IMG/VR virus record: IMGVR_UViG_3300048597_000098
Coordinates: 1 to 43,574 of that record
DNA: 43,574 nt
Origin: a virus
Reading direction: 5' to 3' (one strand)
Part shown: in pieces, positions 1 to 7,927 of the stretch
How the letters are laid out: the number at the start of each line of letters is the position of its first letter
How positions within the stretch are numbered: position 1 is the stretch's first letter
Position numbers and translations under genes: made by a program
Notes under the pieces: generated by a model
What the model was told of the DNA's origin: nothing
The model's database searches: none
What the model saw: only the letters and a program-made list of their open reading frames with translations

Positions 1-16
1 CCTCTCGGGATGATAG

Positions 17-31
17 GGCGACCGGCTCGCC
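17..31. other. Leader hairpin and left-end inverted complement
   Basis: GGCGA (17-21) and TCGCC (27-31) can pair around a five-base loop. Bases 17-28 (GGCGACCGGCTC) are also the exact reverse complement of 43558-43569 at the other end of the window, so on a circular or concatemeric molecule a longer 12-bp stem with a 21-base loop would form across the junction. It lies upstream of the replication operon and could be a terminator for the right-hand genes or a structured leader. No T-tract is present. Confidence 0.4.
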
Positions 32-56
32 TTCGGGCTATTAGAGGGGACATTTC

Positions 57-2030
57 TTGTCATCTGAAACCGACTCCAACCCACGCCTTGCTGCGGCGCT
101 GGCTTATGCTGCGCGGGGCTGGCCGGTGTTCCCCTGCCTGCCGCGGCTCAAGGTTCCGGCAACGCAAAACGGCTGGATCGACGCCAGCACGGATCCCGAC
201 AAACTGCGCGCCTGGTGGCGGGTAAACCCCAACTATAACGTGGCAATCGCCACTGGCCCGGCTAACCTGTTCGTCGTTGACGTTGACCCCAAGGGCCGGG
301 ACGCATGGGTGGAGATGCTGGAGAGCGACCCCGACTTGCGCGCTCTTGTCGGGCAATCCGCGACGGTCGAGACACCCCGCGGTGGCGTCCACGTCTATAT
401 GGAAGGTCCAGGCCCTACCAGCGCGTCCAAATTGGCGCCGGGGATAGACACCCGCGGCGAACGTGGATACGTGCTGGCCACGCCTTCCTATGTCGATGAC
501 GGCAAATCCAAGGGCCACTATAGCGGGACGCCGCACACTGGCACGCTGCTGCATGCCTATCGACCGTTTCTCGACAAACTAGCAAAGCCCATAGTGGAGC
601 GTGTCGCGCCGGTCATCCCCGATGCCGAAAAGGTTTGGGACGCACCAGAGACAATCACGCGGGCAACCGCCTGGCTGGAAGGGCTCGCGCGTAACGGCGA
701 CGTGGCGGTTGAAGGCGCCGGCGGGGACCAGCGCACTTATGAAGTGTGCTGTAAGCTGCTGGAGATGGCCATTACGCCAGAGAAGGCGCACAGCCTGCTG
801 GTCGAACTGTGGAACCCCCATTGCGCGCCGCCTTGGGATAGCGCCGAACTGCTCGACAAGATCCGCAACGCCTGGAAGTATGGCCAAGAGACGAAGGGCG
901 GCAAGGCCGAGCGACCGCTTGAGTCGGAGTTCGCGCACCTGCTGACCGACGACGCGCCCGAGATCACGCCAGAGATGGCAGAGGTTCACGAGGCGCAGAA
1001 AGCCCGCTACAAGGTCAAAACCTATGGCGAGGCGATGACCAACAGGAAGCCGCTGGAATGGATCATCCCCGACTTTCTGCCGCGCAAGGGCATTGGGATC
1101 CTGTTTGGTCAGCCTGAAACGCTCAAGACGTTTCTGCTCCTCGACCTGGCCTTGTCGATTGCCACCGGCTACGGGCCGAATTGGTGGGAAGGCGAACGTG
1201 AGCCGCAGCAGGTTCTGTTCCTCGCAGGCGAATCGCCCGACGCGCTCTTGACCAAGCGCGTGCCGGCGTGGCTGGCCATGCACCTGAGCCCCCATCTCTA
1301 CCCCCTCGTGCGCGACAACCTGCTTGTGGTCGAGGGCGTGCCGCCACTCGAAATGTTCGACCACTACACCGGCATCTTGGGCGAGATTCGCGGCCGGGGC
1401 TTCAAGCCCGTTCTGGCCGTGGTCGATACCTTGACTCGTGCAATGGCCGGCAAGGACGAGAACAGCGCCAAGGACGCGACCTGGACGACGATGAAGCTGG
1501 AATGGCTGTCGCGGGAACTGAACGCCTTTGTCATCGCTATCCACCACAGCGGCAAGGACGTGACTCGTGGCGCGCGTGGTTCGAGCGTGTGGCTTGGCAA
1601 CACGGATTTCATGCTGGAGGCCGAGCGGCCGAGCCCGTCTCAACTCTCGATCCTCGTCCACCTGAGGAAGCTGAAAGAGGGCGGCAAGACCGATCTGCCG
1701 TTGAAGTTCGACGGGGCCATTCATGGCGAGGCGCCGGCATTGACGCGGGATTGGGATTTCGCGCCGGTTACGGAACTGCCCGCCAGTGTCAAGCACGACA
1801 CGGAGGAGTGGATCCAGCCCGAAGCCTTGGCCGAAATACTGGCGAAGGGGCCGTTGACGACTGAACATTTAAGGGATAGCCTCGCAATTCGATTCGGCGT
1901 CGAGAAGCGAATCATCGGCAAGAAGCTGCATGATGTGAAGCGCGGCCGATACAAAGCCTGGGTGCCGGAAGGCGACATCTGGCGCATACCCGCCACGCAT
2001 CCGGCTGCGATTAAAGAGGAGGAGTTTTGA
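57..2030 (+). CDS. Primase-polymerase / replicative helicase fusion
   Basis: Bifunctional replication protein of 657 residues. Residues about 10-190 resemble the bifunctional primase-polymerase (PrimPol) N-terminal domain, with catalytic acidic pair D75 and D77 in VVDVD. The central part is a RepA/RecA-like ATPase: Walker A GQPETLKT at residues 351-358 and Walker B LAVVDT with D457, followed by an IHHSGKD loop and RGSS, as in phage RepA-type helicases. The C-terminus (about 580-657) looks like a small winged-helix region. It probably primes DNA synthesis and unwinds the fork for the phage polymerase at 7927. The start is TTG at 57, chosen because GAGGGGA sits about 7 bases upstream; no ATG fits the conserved N-terminus. 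It is the first gene of the rightward replication operon and abuts the next gene through TGATG. Family assignment is by motif only but fairly secure. Confidence 0.88.
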   Translation: MSSETDSNPRLAAALAYAARGWPVFPCLPRLKVPATQNGWIDASTDPDKLRAWWRVNPNYNVAIATGPANLFVVDVDPKGRDAWVEMLESDPDLRALVGQSATVETPRGGVHVYMEGPGPTSASKLAPGIDTRGERGYVLATPSYVDDGKSKGHYSGTPHTGTLLHAYRPFLDKLAKPIVERVAPVIPDAEKVWDAPETITRATAWLEGLARNGDVAVEGAGGDQRTYEVCCKLLEMAITPEKAHSLLVELWNPHCAPPWDSAELLDKIRNAWKYGQETKGGKAERPLESEFAHLLTDDAPEITPEMAEVHEAQKARYKVKTYGEAMTNRKPLEWIIPDFLPRKGIGILFGQPETLKTFLLLDLALSIATGYGPNWWEGEREPQQVLFLAGESPDALLTKRVPAWLAMHLSPHLYPLVRDNLLVVEGVPPLEMFDHYTGILGEIRGRGFKPVLAVVDTLTRAMAGKDENSAKDATWTTMKLEWLSRELNAFVIAIHHSGKDVTRGARGSSVWLGNTDFMLEAERPSPSQLSILVHLRKLKEGGKTDLPLKFDGAIHGEAPALTRDWDFAPVTELPASVKHDTEEWIQPEALAEILAKGPLTTEHLRDSLAIRFGVEKRIIGKKLHDVKRGRYKAWVPEGDIWRIPATHPAAIKEEEF

Positions 2031-2527
2031 TGCAGTGGCGAGTTTGCCCCGGTTTTCCGAGTTACGCGGTATCTTCCACCGGACGGATAATTCGAGTTCT
2101 ACCCGCACGTAACCGGGCTGCTTGGCAGGAAGTGCAACCGGCCAGTGACCCGGATGGATACTCGCGCGTCTGGCTCTGCCGCGACGGCGGTGTCTTTGCT
2201 CGGCGTGTGCAGCGGCTAGTGTGCGAGGCTTTTCACGGCCCGCCGCCTTCTCGGTTCCACGAGGCCGCGCATAACGATGGCACCCGGTCTAACAACGCGG
2301 CGGAAAATCTACGGTGGGCTACTCCCTCTGAAAACCAAAGGGATCGTGTTCGGCACGGCACCGGCACCGCAGGAGAAAGCAACCCCCGCGCCAAACTCAC
2401 AGAAGATGATGTCCGGATTATCCGACTTGCCCGTGACAGCGGGCACAGCATAGCGCGCGACTATGGGGTGACGCCGGGTTTGATTAGCCAGATTCGCCGC
2501 CGGAAAATCTGGCGTGACGTAGCATGA
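2030..2527 (+). CDS. HNH homing-type endonuclease (NUMOD4 + HNH)
   Basis: About 165 residues. The N-terminus (WRVCPGFPSYAVSSTGRI) matches the NUMOD4 DNA-binding motif. The middle holds an HNH-type core with AHNDGTRSNN and the ENLRWATPSENQRD signature, and the C-terminus a helix-turn-helix-like segment (SIARDYGVTPGLISQIRRRK). Such free-standing endonucleases cut DNA at specific sites and spread by homing. Start ATG at 2030 has AGAGGAGG a few bases upstream; an in-frame TTG at 2027 is the alternative. It overlaps the primase gene by one base and the helicase gene by four, so it is inserted without breaking the operon. It is a likely mobile passenger. Confidence 0.88.
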   Translation: MQWRVCPGFPSYAVSSTGRIIRVLPARNRAAWQEVQPASDPDGYSRVWLCRDGGVFARRVQRLVCEAFHGPPPSRFHEAAHNDGTRSNNAAENLRWATPSENQRDRVRHGTGTAGESNPRAKLTEDDVRIIRLARDSGHSIARDYGVTPGLISQIRRRKIWRDVA

Positions 2528-4158
2528 TCGTCGATTTTACGGGACGGGATTACTTGCTCTCCTTTCCCCGCGACAGCGCGGAGATGGACGCGCAGGAAGC
2601 GATGGTCGAGCGCGGCATGGATTTCAGCCGGCCGGACAGCACGCCGCATACCGCGGTATTCTACAGTTCCGACCCGTGGCCGGTGGCCGACCTGATCGCG
2701 CACGCTACGCCAAGGGCCAAAGCTGCCCTGCAACCCATCTCCGACCGCATCACGCTGTCACAGGCGCCCGATAGTGGCCGGCACTTCAAGATGCCAATGG
2801 ACCGGGAACTGTGGGGCTTCCAGAAGGCCAGCCTCGATTACGTCTTGCATCGCAATCAGGGGCTCATTGCCGACGCCCCAGGATTGGGCAAGACGCCGAT
2901 GGCAATCGTCTATGCCAACGAGATTGCGGCAAAGCGGGTGCTGGTCATCTGCCCGGCTGCGATCCGGCGCCAGTGGATGACGAAGATCAAGGAATGGTCA
3001 ACGATGCAATGGCCGTTCCTGATTTACCCGGTGTTCAACTCGAAGAACGGCATCCACCCCCACGCGGAGTGGACGGTGATGTCCTTTGCGCTGGCCCGCA
3101 ATCCGGCGCTGGTGGCGGCAATCGGCCAGACGCGCTATGACCTTGTTATCATTGATGAATCGCACGTGCTAAAAGACCCTGAAGCCAGCCAGACGAAAGC
3201 CATCTACGGCCAGGCTGACGGGCTCTACCACTGGAAGCGCGGGCAGGAGCCGCTGCCGAGCATCGCCAGTCGTTGCGCGCATATCCTGTGCCTCTCGGGG
3301 ACACCAATAGTCAATCGCCCGCTGGAGGCTTACACGACCTCGCGCGCCTTGTGCTGGGATGCTATCGACTATTTGAGCCTCGACCGTTTCCGGCAGCGTT
3401 ACAATCCACAGAAAACCCTCATGCTGGGCGGCGGTAAGCGGGCGCTGGACGAAAAGGTCGGCCGGGTTCGGGATCTTGGCAACCGGATGAGGGGGATGTT
3501 CATGGCCCGCCATGCCAAGCGGGACGTGATGACCCAGCTAAAAACCCCGCGCTATGAAGTGGTGCAGATGGAGGAGACGGGCGAAGTCAAGGCGGCTTTG
3601 CGGTCGGAGAGCCTGTTGGGCCTCGACCTCGATGTGCTCCAGACGACGAACGATTACGACATTCTCGGACATATTGCGCAGGTTCGCAGGGAGATGGGGA
3701 TTGCGCTGGCGCCGCAGGGTGCCGATTATGCCGCGATGCTTCTGGACGGCGGCGAGGAAAAGATCGTGCTGTTCGGCTGGCACATCGAGGTTCTGGACAT
3801 TCTGCAAGCCAAATTGCAGAAGTATGGCGTGCTGCGGATCGACGGCTCGACAAGCGCCAACCGCCGGCAGCATTATGTCGATACCTTTCAGAAAGACCCG
3901 ACGATGCGCGTGATGCTCGGGAACATTCAGAGCATGGGGACGGGGGTGGACGGGTTGCAGCACGTCGCCACCCATGTAGTGCTGGTTGAACCTAGCTGGA
4001 CCCCCGGAGAGAACCAGCAAGCGGTGGATCGCCTCGACCGCGGCGGACAGACCGGCCACGTCCATGCTGACTTCCTCGTCGCGCCAGGCTCGATCAGTGA
4101 GAAGATTCTCGTGGCCGCGCTGGAGAAGGCCAATACAATCCACAAAGTTCTGGGGTGA
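2524..4158 (+). CDS. SNF2/DEAD-like DNA helicase
   Basis: Superfamily 2 helicase of 544 residues. N-terminal RecA lobe: Walker A APGLGKT with K123-T124, DESH box D211-H214, and motif III LSGTP near residue 258. C-terminal lobe: LRIDGSTSANRR, then motif V region MGTGVDGLQ, and motif VI QAVDRLDRGGQTG with the Q..DR..R.GQ pattern typical of SNF2 proteins. It is shorter than cellular SNF2 remodellers and close to the phage versions. The likely role is DNA translocation or branch migration during replication and recombination. ATG at 2524 overlaps the preceding stop (ATGA). HNH genes lie on both sides. Confidence 0.9.
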   Translation: MIVDFTGRDYLLSFPRDSAEMDAQEAMVERGMDFSRPDSTPHTAVFYSSDPWPVADLIAHATPRAKAALQPISDRITLSQAPDSGRHFKMPMDRELWGFQKASLDYVLHRNQGLIADAPGLGKTPMAIVYANEIAAKRVLVICPAAIRRQWMTKIKEWSTMQWPFLIYPVFNSKNGIHPHAEWTVMSFALARNPALVAAIGQTRYDLVIIDESHVLKDPEASQTKAIYGQADGLYHWKRGQEPLPSIASRCAHILCLSGTPIVNRPLEAYTTSRALCWDAIDYLSLDRFRQRYNPQKTLMLGGGKRALDEKVGRVRDLGNRMRGMFMARHAKRDVMTQLKTPRYEVVQMEETGEVKAALRSESLLGLDLDVLQTTNDYDILGHIAQVRREMGIALAPQGADYAAMLLDGGEEKIVLFGWHIEVLDILQAKLQKYGVLRIDGSTSANRRQHYVDTFQKDPTMRVMLGNIQSMGTGVDGLQHVATHVVLVEPSWTPGENQQAVDRLDRGGQTGHVHADFLVAPGSISEKILVAALEKANTIHKVLG

Positions 4159-4161
4159 CGT

Positions 4162-4671
4162 ATGTTTGTGAAGGTTGATATTGGGGAAGCAAAACGAGTT
4201 TTTGAATACGATCCCGAAACGGGCGTTTTTACTCGGAAGGTGAAAACCTGCAACCGGGTGAAAATTGGCGACGTGGCGGGAACCATTTGCCCGGTTTACG
4301 GTTACCGCGTTTTATATGTTGGGGGCCAGCGTATACGTGCTTCACGGCTCGCTTGGGCTTTTATGACCGGCGAGTTTCCCGCGGTGTTCATCGACCACAT
4401 AAACCGGAACCCCGCTGATGATCGTTGGGCCAATCTCCGATTAGCCGACAGGTCACAAAACGCGGCCAACATGAGCGTAAACCGGAACAACAGGGTGGGG
4501 TGCAAGGGGGTTGTCGAAATTAAGCCTGGCAAGTTCCGTGCTACCGTGCATGTTCGCGGGGCGTCACGTTTTCTCGGGGTTTTCGGCACCAGAGAAGAAG
4601 CGCAAGCCGCGTATCTAGCGGGGGCAACTCAAGGTTTCGGCCGTTACGCCACGAAGGGGGAGCGGCCATGA
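4162..4671 (+). CDS. HNH endonuclease with AP2-type DNA-binding domain
   Basis: 169 residues. The N-terminal half has the HNH pattern seen in phage homing endonucleases (FEYDPETGVFTRK, then RASRLAWAFMTGEFP, FIDHINRNPADDRWANLR). The C-terminal half (VGCKGVVEIKPGKFRATV, then FLGVFGTREEAQAAY) matches an AP2/ERF-like DNA-binding domain, a common partner of phage HNH domains. Base composition is noticeably more AT-rich than the flanking genes, suggesting recent acquisition. It begins three bases after the helicase stop and overlaps the next gene by four bases. It is probably a second selfish nuclease at the same locus. Confidence 0.88.
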   Translation: MFVKVDIGEAKRVFEYDPETGVFTRKVKTCNRVKIGDVAGTICPVYGYRVLYVGGQRIRASRLAWAFMTGEFPAVFIDHINRNPADDRWANLRLADRSQNAANMSVNRNNRVGCKGVVEIKPGKFRATVHVRGASRFLGVFGTREEAQAAYLAGATQGFGRYATKGERP

Positions 4672-4886
4672 CGACCCCCAGAAAAGGACGCCCGCCGATT
4701 ACCTGGACGGCGCCGATGGACTCCAAGCTGCGTGAGATGCGCGAGCAAGGCCGAGGCTATGGCACCATCGCTGCCAAGATCGGCGTTCATCACTACGTGG
4801 TCGAGAAGCGCGTGAAGGAACTCGGACTGCCGACCTGGGGCAGAAGCGGTGGCCATCGCCAGCGCGGCCCGCGTAAAACCGCTTGA
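4668..4886 (+). CDS. Small helix-turn-helix DNA-binding protein
   Basis: 72 residues, basic. Residues about 15-55 (REMREQGRGYGTIAAKIG, then HHYVVEKRVKELGL) form a plausible helix-turn-helix of the GcrA/resolvase kind, with basic flanks (RKGRPP at the N-terminus, HRQRGPRKTA at the C-terminus). It could be a phage regulator or a DNA architectural protein; the target is unknown. ATG at 4668 overlaps the preceding TGA. Its own stop codon lies inside the CTTGAC -35 box of the next candidate promoter. Confidence 0.7.
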   Translation: MTTPRKGRPPITWTAPMDSKLREMREQGRGYGTIAAKIGVHHYVVEKRVKELGLPTWGRSGGHRQRGPRKTA

Positions 4887-4911
4887 CCGACTCGCAACGA
4901 CTTTCCTACAA
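4882..4911 (+). promoter_or_regulatory. Candidate promoter before the 4941 gene
   Basis: CTTGAC at 4882-4887 and CTACAA at 4906-4911, spacing 18. This resembles the alphaproteobacterial sigma-70 form CTTGAC-N17-CTATAT. It lies in a 54-base gap, the first real gap in the replication operon, so it could give extra transcription of the nuclease, SSB and polymerase genes. Assigned by motif only. Confidence 0.4.
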
Positions 4912-4940
4912 CAAACCATAAATAGCAGAGGAGACGACAG

Positions 4941-5681
4941 ATGAAGATTCGTTTGGAAGAATACACTGGCTGCACGCGGGTTCGACTCGCGGTGGATGAT
5001 GCGCCGATGACGGCGGTTCGCGGGCTGGTGGAAGCCTTTACCCGCGCGCTCGATGAAGTGAAGGACCGCCAGAGCGAGGAGCCGAGCACTTCTCCCGGCG
5101 CGTTCGTGTTCGACATGACCGGTAAGACGACGACCTTCTACGGCGACATCGGTGCGGAGCCTGACCTGGCGCCATTTGAACCCGAACCCGCTGCCGCCGA
5201 CGCCCCCAAGAAGCGCGGTCGCCCGAAGAAGGCTGATGCGCCGGCCACGGCCGAAGTCGAGATGCTGGCCGAGACGCAGCCGAACCGCGAGGCGATGGCC
5301 GAGAATATGCACGGTGCGGTCGAACAGCTTCCGCCTGCGGCAGAAGAACCTGCGGTGGGGGCGCCCCCTTTGGGTCTTTCGACGGCATCCGAGACGGCGA
5401 GCGAATCAGCCTCGACTTCGGAGATGGTCGAGGACCCCAAGGATTCTACGTCTGGCTCCACTGACGACCTTCCCGACGCGGAAGTGACCGATTCGGAACT
5501 GCAACGCTTTTGCGCGAAGCTGGCGCAGCATTTCGGCACGCCGCAGACGGTGTTCGATCTGGCCGGCAAGTTCACGCCGGAAGGTGCGGTCGCCAGGCCG
5601 ACGAATATCCGCGACAACAATGCGCGGTGGGCGTTCATTCGCGCCGCCGAAGCACAGAGCGGCTTGCGATTCCATGGGTGA
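4941..5681 (+). CDS. Acidic protein with AT-hook-like motif, function unknown
   Basis: 246 residues. Residues about 1-60 form a small folded domain (MKIRLEEYTGCTRVRL, then AVRGLVEAFTRALDEV). The middle is low-complexity and rich in A, E, P, S and T, with an AT-hook-like KKRGRPKK near residues 90-97. The last ~65 residues (SELQRFCAKLAQHFG onward) look folded again and end with IRDNNARWAFIRAAEAQ. A good Shine-Dalgarno (AGAGGAGACGACAG) precedes ATG at 4941. It overlaps the Fe-S nuclease gene by eight bases, so a role in recombination or DNA binding is plausible, but I do not recognise the family. Confidence 0.65.
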   Translation: MKIRLEEYTGCTRVRLAVDDAPMTAVRGLVEAFTRALDEVKDRQSEEPSTSPGAFVFDMTGKTTTFYGDIGAEPDLAPFEPEPAAADAPKKRGRPKKADAPATAEVEMLAETQPNREAMAENMHGAVEQLPPAAEEPAVGAPPLGLSTASETASESASTSEMVEDPKDSTSGSTDDLPDAEVTDSELQRFCAKLAQHFGTPQTVFDLAGKFTPEGAVARPTNIRDNNARWAFIRAAEAQSGLRFHG

Positions 5682-6840
5682 GCATAGCCCCCTCGGGGCA
5701 TCCGGCGCTGCGCGATGGTTGGCCTGCCCGCCATCGTTCGGGCTGATCCAGCGCACCGGAGCGCAGGACAACGAAAGCGAGCACGCCGCGCTCGGCACCG
5801 CGGCTCACAAGCTGGCCGATATGTGTCTGCAATCCGGCAAGGATGCGTGGGAATACACCGGCCAGGTCATCGACGGCTTCACGGTCGGCAACGATGACGG
5901 CCAGATCGAGCCCGATGCGGTGCAGGTGTATCTCAACTACGTTCGGCCGTTGGCGGAAGCCGCCGACCGTTCCGCCAGCGAACTGCGGCTCGGGACGAAG
6001 TGGAAGCCACACCCGCTGTACGGCGGCACGGCTGACTTCGTGGCGGTCATGGGCGATTGCCTGCACGTCGTCGATTACAAGCACGGCGCTGGGCTCGGTG
6101 TCGATCCGGTCGGCAACCCCCAGCTACAATATTACGCCATCGGGGCGTTCAAGGAGATGGCCGACCATCTGCCGGATACGGCCGGCGTGGTCATGACCAT
6201 CGTGCAACCTCGTTTCACTGGCGCACCGCCGATCAAGACGTGGACGATCACGGTTGGGGAGTTGCGCGCCTGGAGCCGGGACGTGATGGTGCCGGGGATG
6301 CTGACCGCCGAAGCGCACGCAAGTGCTGGGCTCGCGGCTATCCACTACCAAACCGGCGAGCACTGTCGCTTCTGTCCGGCGATCCTCGATTGTCCGAAGC
6401 AACGGCAGGATTTCGACGCCATGACGAAGGATGCAGGCAAGATGACGGACGACGAACTCGACTCGCTCTATCCGAAGGCCGCGACGGTCAAGATGTTCAT
6501 CAAGGCGATGGAGACGCGCCTGATGGCCCGGCTGACGGAGGGTGCGACGCTCACGAACGTCAAGCTGGTCAGCAAGCGCGCTGCCTCTCGCGTCTGGAAG
6601 GACGGCGTGGAGGAGAAGATGGTCGCTGAGTTGGGCGAGGACGCCTACAGCAAGAAACTGCTTTCGCCGGCCGAGGCCGAGAAACTGTCGCAGAAGTGGA
6701 AGGCTTTTGTGGCAGAAAACGCTTTCCTTCCGCCGGCAACTGGCTACAATCTCGCGTTGGCAACCGATTCGGCCCCTGCGGCTAACCCGGCTGCCGACCT
6801 GACACGCCAGTTTGCCCATTATCAACACACAGGAGAATGA
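5674..6840 (+). CDS. RecB/Cas4-like Fe-S nuclease (DUF2800 type)
   Basis: 388 residues, PD-(D/E)XK nuclease of the RecB/Cas4 group, typical of phage DUF2800 proteins. Visible motifs: GTAAH with H45, GGTADFV with D121, DYKHG with D134 and K136, and PQLQYY near 149-154. One Cys near the N-terminus (C18) plus C231-x2-C234-x5-C240 would give the four ligands of a [4Fe-4S] cluster as in AddB and Cas4. The expected activity is ssDNA exonuclease in phage recombination or DNA processing. ATG at 5674 starts just inside the upstream gene. It is followed directly by the SSB gene, the usual pairing. Confidence 0.85.
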   Translation: MGEHSPLGASGAARWLACPPSFGLIQRTGAQDNESEHAALGTAAHKLADMCLQSGKDAWEYTGQVIDGFTVGNDDGQIEPDAVQVYLNYVRPLAEAADRSASELRLGTKWKPHPLYGGTADFVAVMGDCLHVVDYKHGAGLGVDPVGNPQLQYYAIGAFKEMADHLPDTAGVVMTIVQPRFTGAPPIKTWTITVGELRAWSRDVMVPGMLTAEAHASAGLAAIHYQTGEHCRFCPAILDCPKQRQDFDAMTKDAGKMTDDELDSLYPKAATVKMFIKAMETRLMARLTEGATLTNVKLVSKRAASRVWKDGVEEKMVAELGEDAYSKKLLSPAEAEKLSQKWKAFVAENAFLPPATGYNLALATDSAPAANPAADLTRQFAHYQHTGE

Positions 6841-6841
6841 G

Positions 6842-7618
6842 ATGACGACCAAGAACAAGTATTACGATTACACGCTTCGCCAGCCGGCTCGCGGCCTCTA
6901 CATCAATCTCGTGGACGCCACCAAGGCGGCCGAGGACGCGCCGACCAAATACAGCGTCATGCTCGGTCTGGAGAAGGAGGACGCGGACAACCTGTTCGCC
7001 CTCGAAGCGGCTGCCATCAAGGAACGCTACGGCACCTTCACGAAGCCGGACGATTATCAGCTTTGCGTCGTGTCCGGCGCCAAGGCAGCGGAAAAGGCTC
7101 TCGCCAGTGCGGCGCTCAATGCGCGCGGCAAGGACGAGGAAACGGCGTTTAAGATCAAGGAACGGGCTCAGGCTCGCGCCGATCTGGTCAGCGGTTACGC
7201 CGGCATCTTGACGGCTTCGAGCCGCACGGCCTTTCACGACCGTTTCCTCGACCGTTACCTGATGGACCTGACCGCGAAGGAACGCGAATCGGCCGACAAG
7301 TATGGCTTCCGCCTGGCTGTTCTCGCCAAGCCCAAGCCCATCGTGCTGGACACGCAACTGATGTTCGTCGAACACCGCGACAAGTTCTACCGCGGCGCCT
7401 ATTATGGCGGCACGTTCAAGCTGTCGCCGTGGGATCGCAAGAAGGCCGACGACAAGGATGGCGTGACGGCCTATCTCGGCAACATGATCTTCGTGAAGGG
7501 CGGCGAACGCCTCGCCGGCGGCGCCAAGCCGATCGAGGACGAGTTCGGCCACTATCAGGGCATGGCGACCGACTACAGCCCGTCCGAAGCCGCCAAGTTC
7601 GACGACGTTCCGTTCTGA
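6842..7618 (+). CDS. Enc34-type single-stranded DNA-binding protein (DUF2815)
   Basis: 258 residues. The N-terminus (MTTKNKYYDYTLRQPARGLY, then INLVDATKAAEDAPTKYSV) and the tail ending FDDVPF match the DUF2815 family, whose Enc34 phage member binds ssDNA through an OB-like fold. The acidic C-terminus ending in an aromatic residue is typical of SSB proteins that recruit partners. It should coat ssDNA at the fork and work with the polymerase and Fe-S nuclease. ATG at 6842 has AGGAGA about 6 bases upstream. A strong hairpin terminator follows, as expected for a gene expressed at a higher level than its neighbours. Confidence 0.88.
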   Translation: MTTKNKYYDYTLRQPARGLYINLVDATKAAEDAPTKYSVMLGLEKEDADNLFALEAAAIKERYGTFTKPDDYQLCVVSGAKAAEKALASAALNARGKDEETAFKIKERAQARADLVSGYAGILTASSRTAFHDRFLDRYLMDLTAKERESADKYGFRLAVLAKPKPIVLDTQLMFVEHRDKFYRGAYYGGTFKLSPWDRKKADDKDGVTAYLGNMIFVKGGERLAGGAKPIEDEFGHYQGMATDYSPSEAAKFDDVPF

Positions 7619-7631
7619 GGTTCGTCGCGCA

Positions 7632-7665
7632 GGGGGAGGGACGGCGAACCCCTCCCCCACTTTTT
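7632..7665 (+). terminator. Rho-independent terminator after SSB gene
   Basis: A perfect 9-bp stem GGGGGAGGG (7632-7640) / CCCTCCCCC (7650-7658) with a nine-base loop is followed by TTTTT at 7661-7665. It ends 14 bases before the next gene, so it is probably a partial terminator. A near-identical stem follows the coat protein gene on the other strand. Confidence 0.85.
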
Positions 7666-7678
7666 GAGGAGATATTTT

Positions 7679-7927
7679 ATGCCTTGTGGCCCCGCTACCG
7701 TCTTGGGCGGTTTGCCTGTTGTAGCTGACGTTTGGTTTTCTGGACCCGACTACTACGGAGAGTATGACTGCGGCGTCAACGCGCTTTACTGGATGAAGCG
7801 CGATGGTAGCAAGGGCAAGGAACTCAGCCAGCGGGTCATGGACCGCATCGAGAAGCGCGACCCTTATTGGGACGCTAACGTGACTGAGCAGGTATCCGTT
7901 TATTTGGCATACGGTCAGGACGATTAA
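7679..7927 (+). CDS. Small protein of unknown function
   Basis: 82 residues, no family recognised. It starts MPCGPATVLGGLPVVADVWF and has many aromatic residues (YYGEY, YWMKRDG, DPYWD). ATG at 7679 is preferred because GAGGA lies 8 bases upstream; an in-frame TTG at 7664 would place the start inside the terminator tract. It overlaps the polymerase gene by one base (TAATG), suggesting translational coupling. Confidence 0.7.
   Translation: MPCGPATVLGGLPVVADVWFSGPDYYGEYDCGVNALYWMKRDGSKGKELSQRVMDRIEKRDPYWDANVTEQVSVYLAYGQDD

Noticed and set aside
579-1868. 429-codon minus-strand frame
   Set aside because: Shadow of the primase-helicase gene, which has full motifs.
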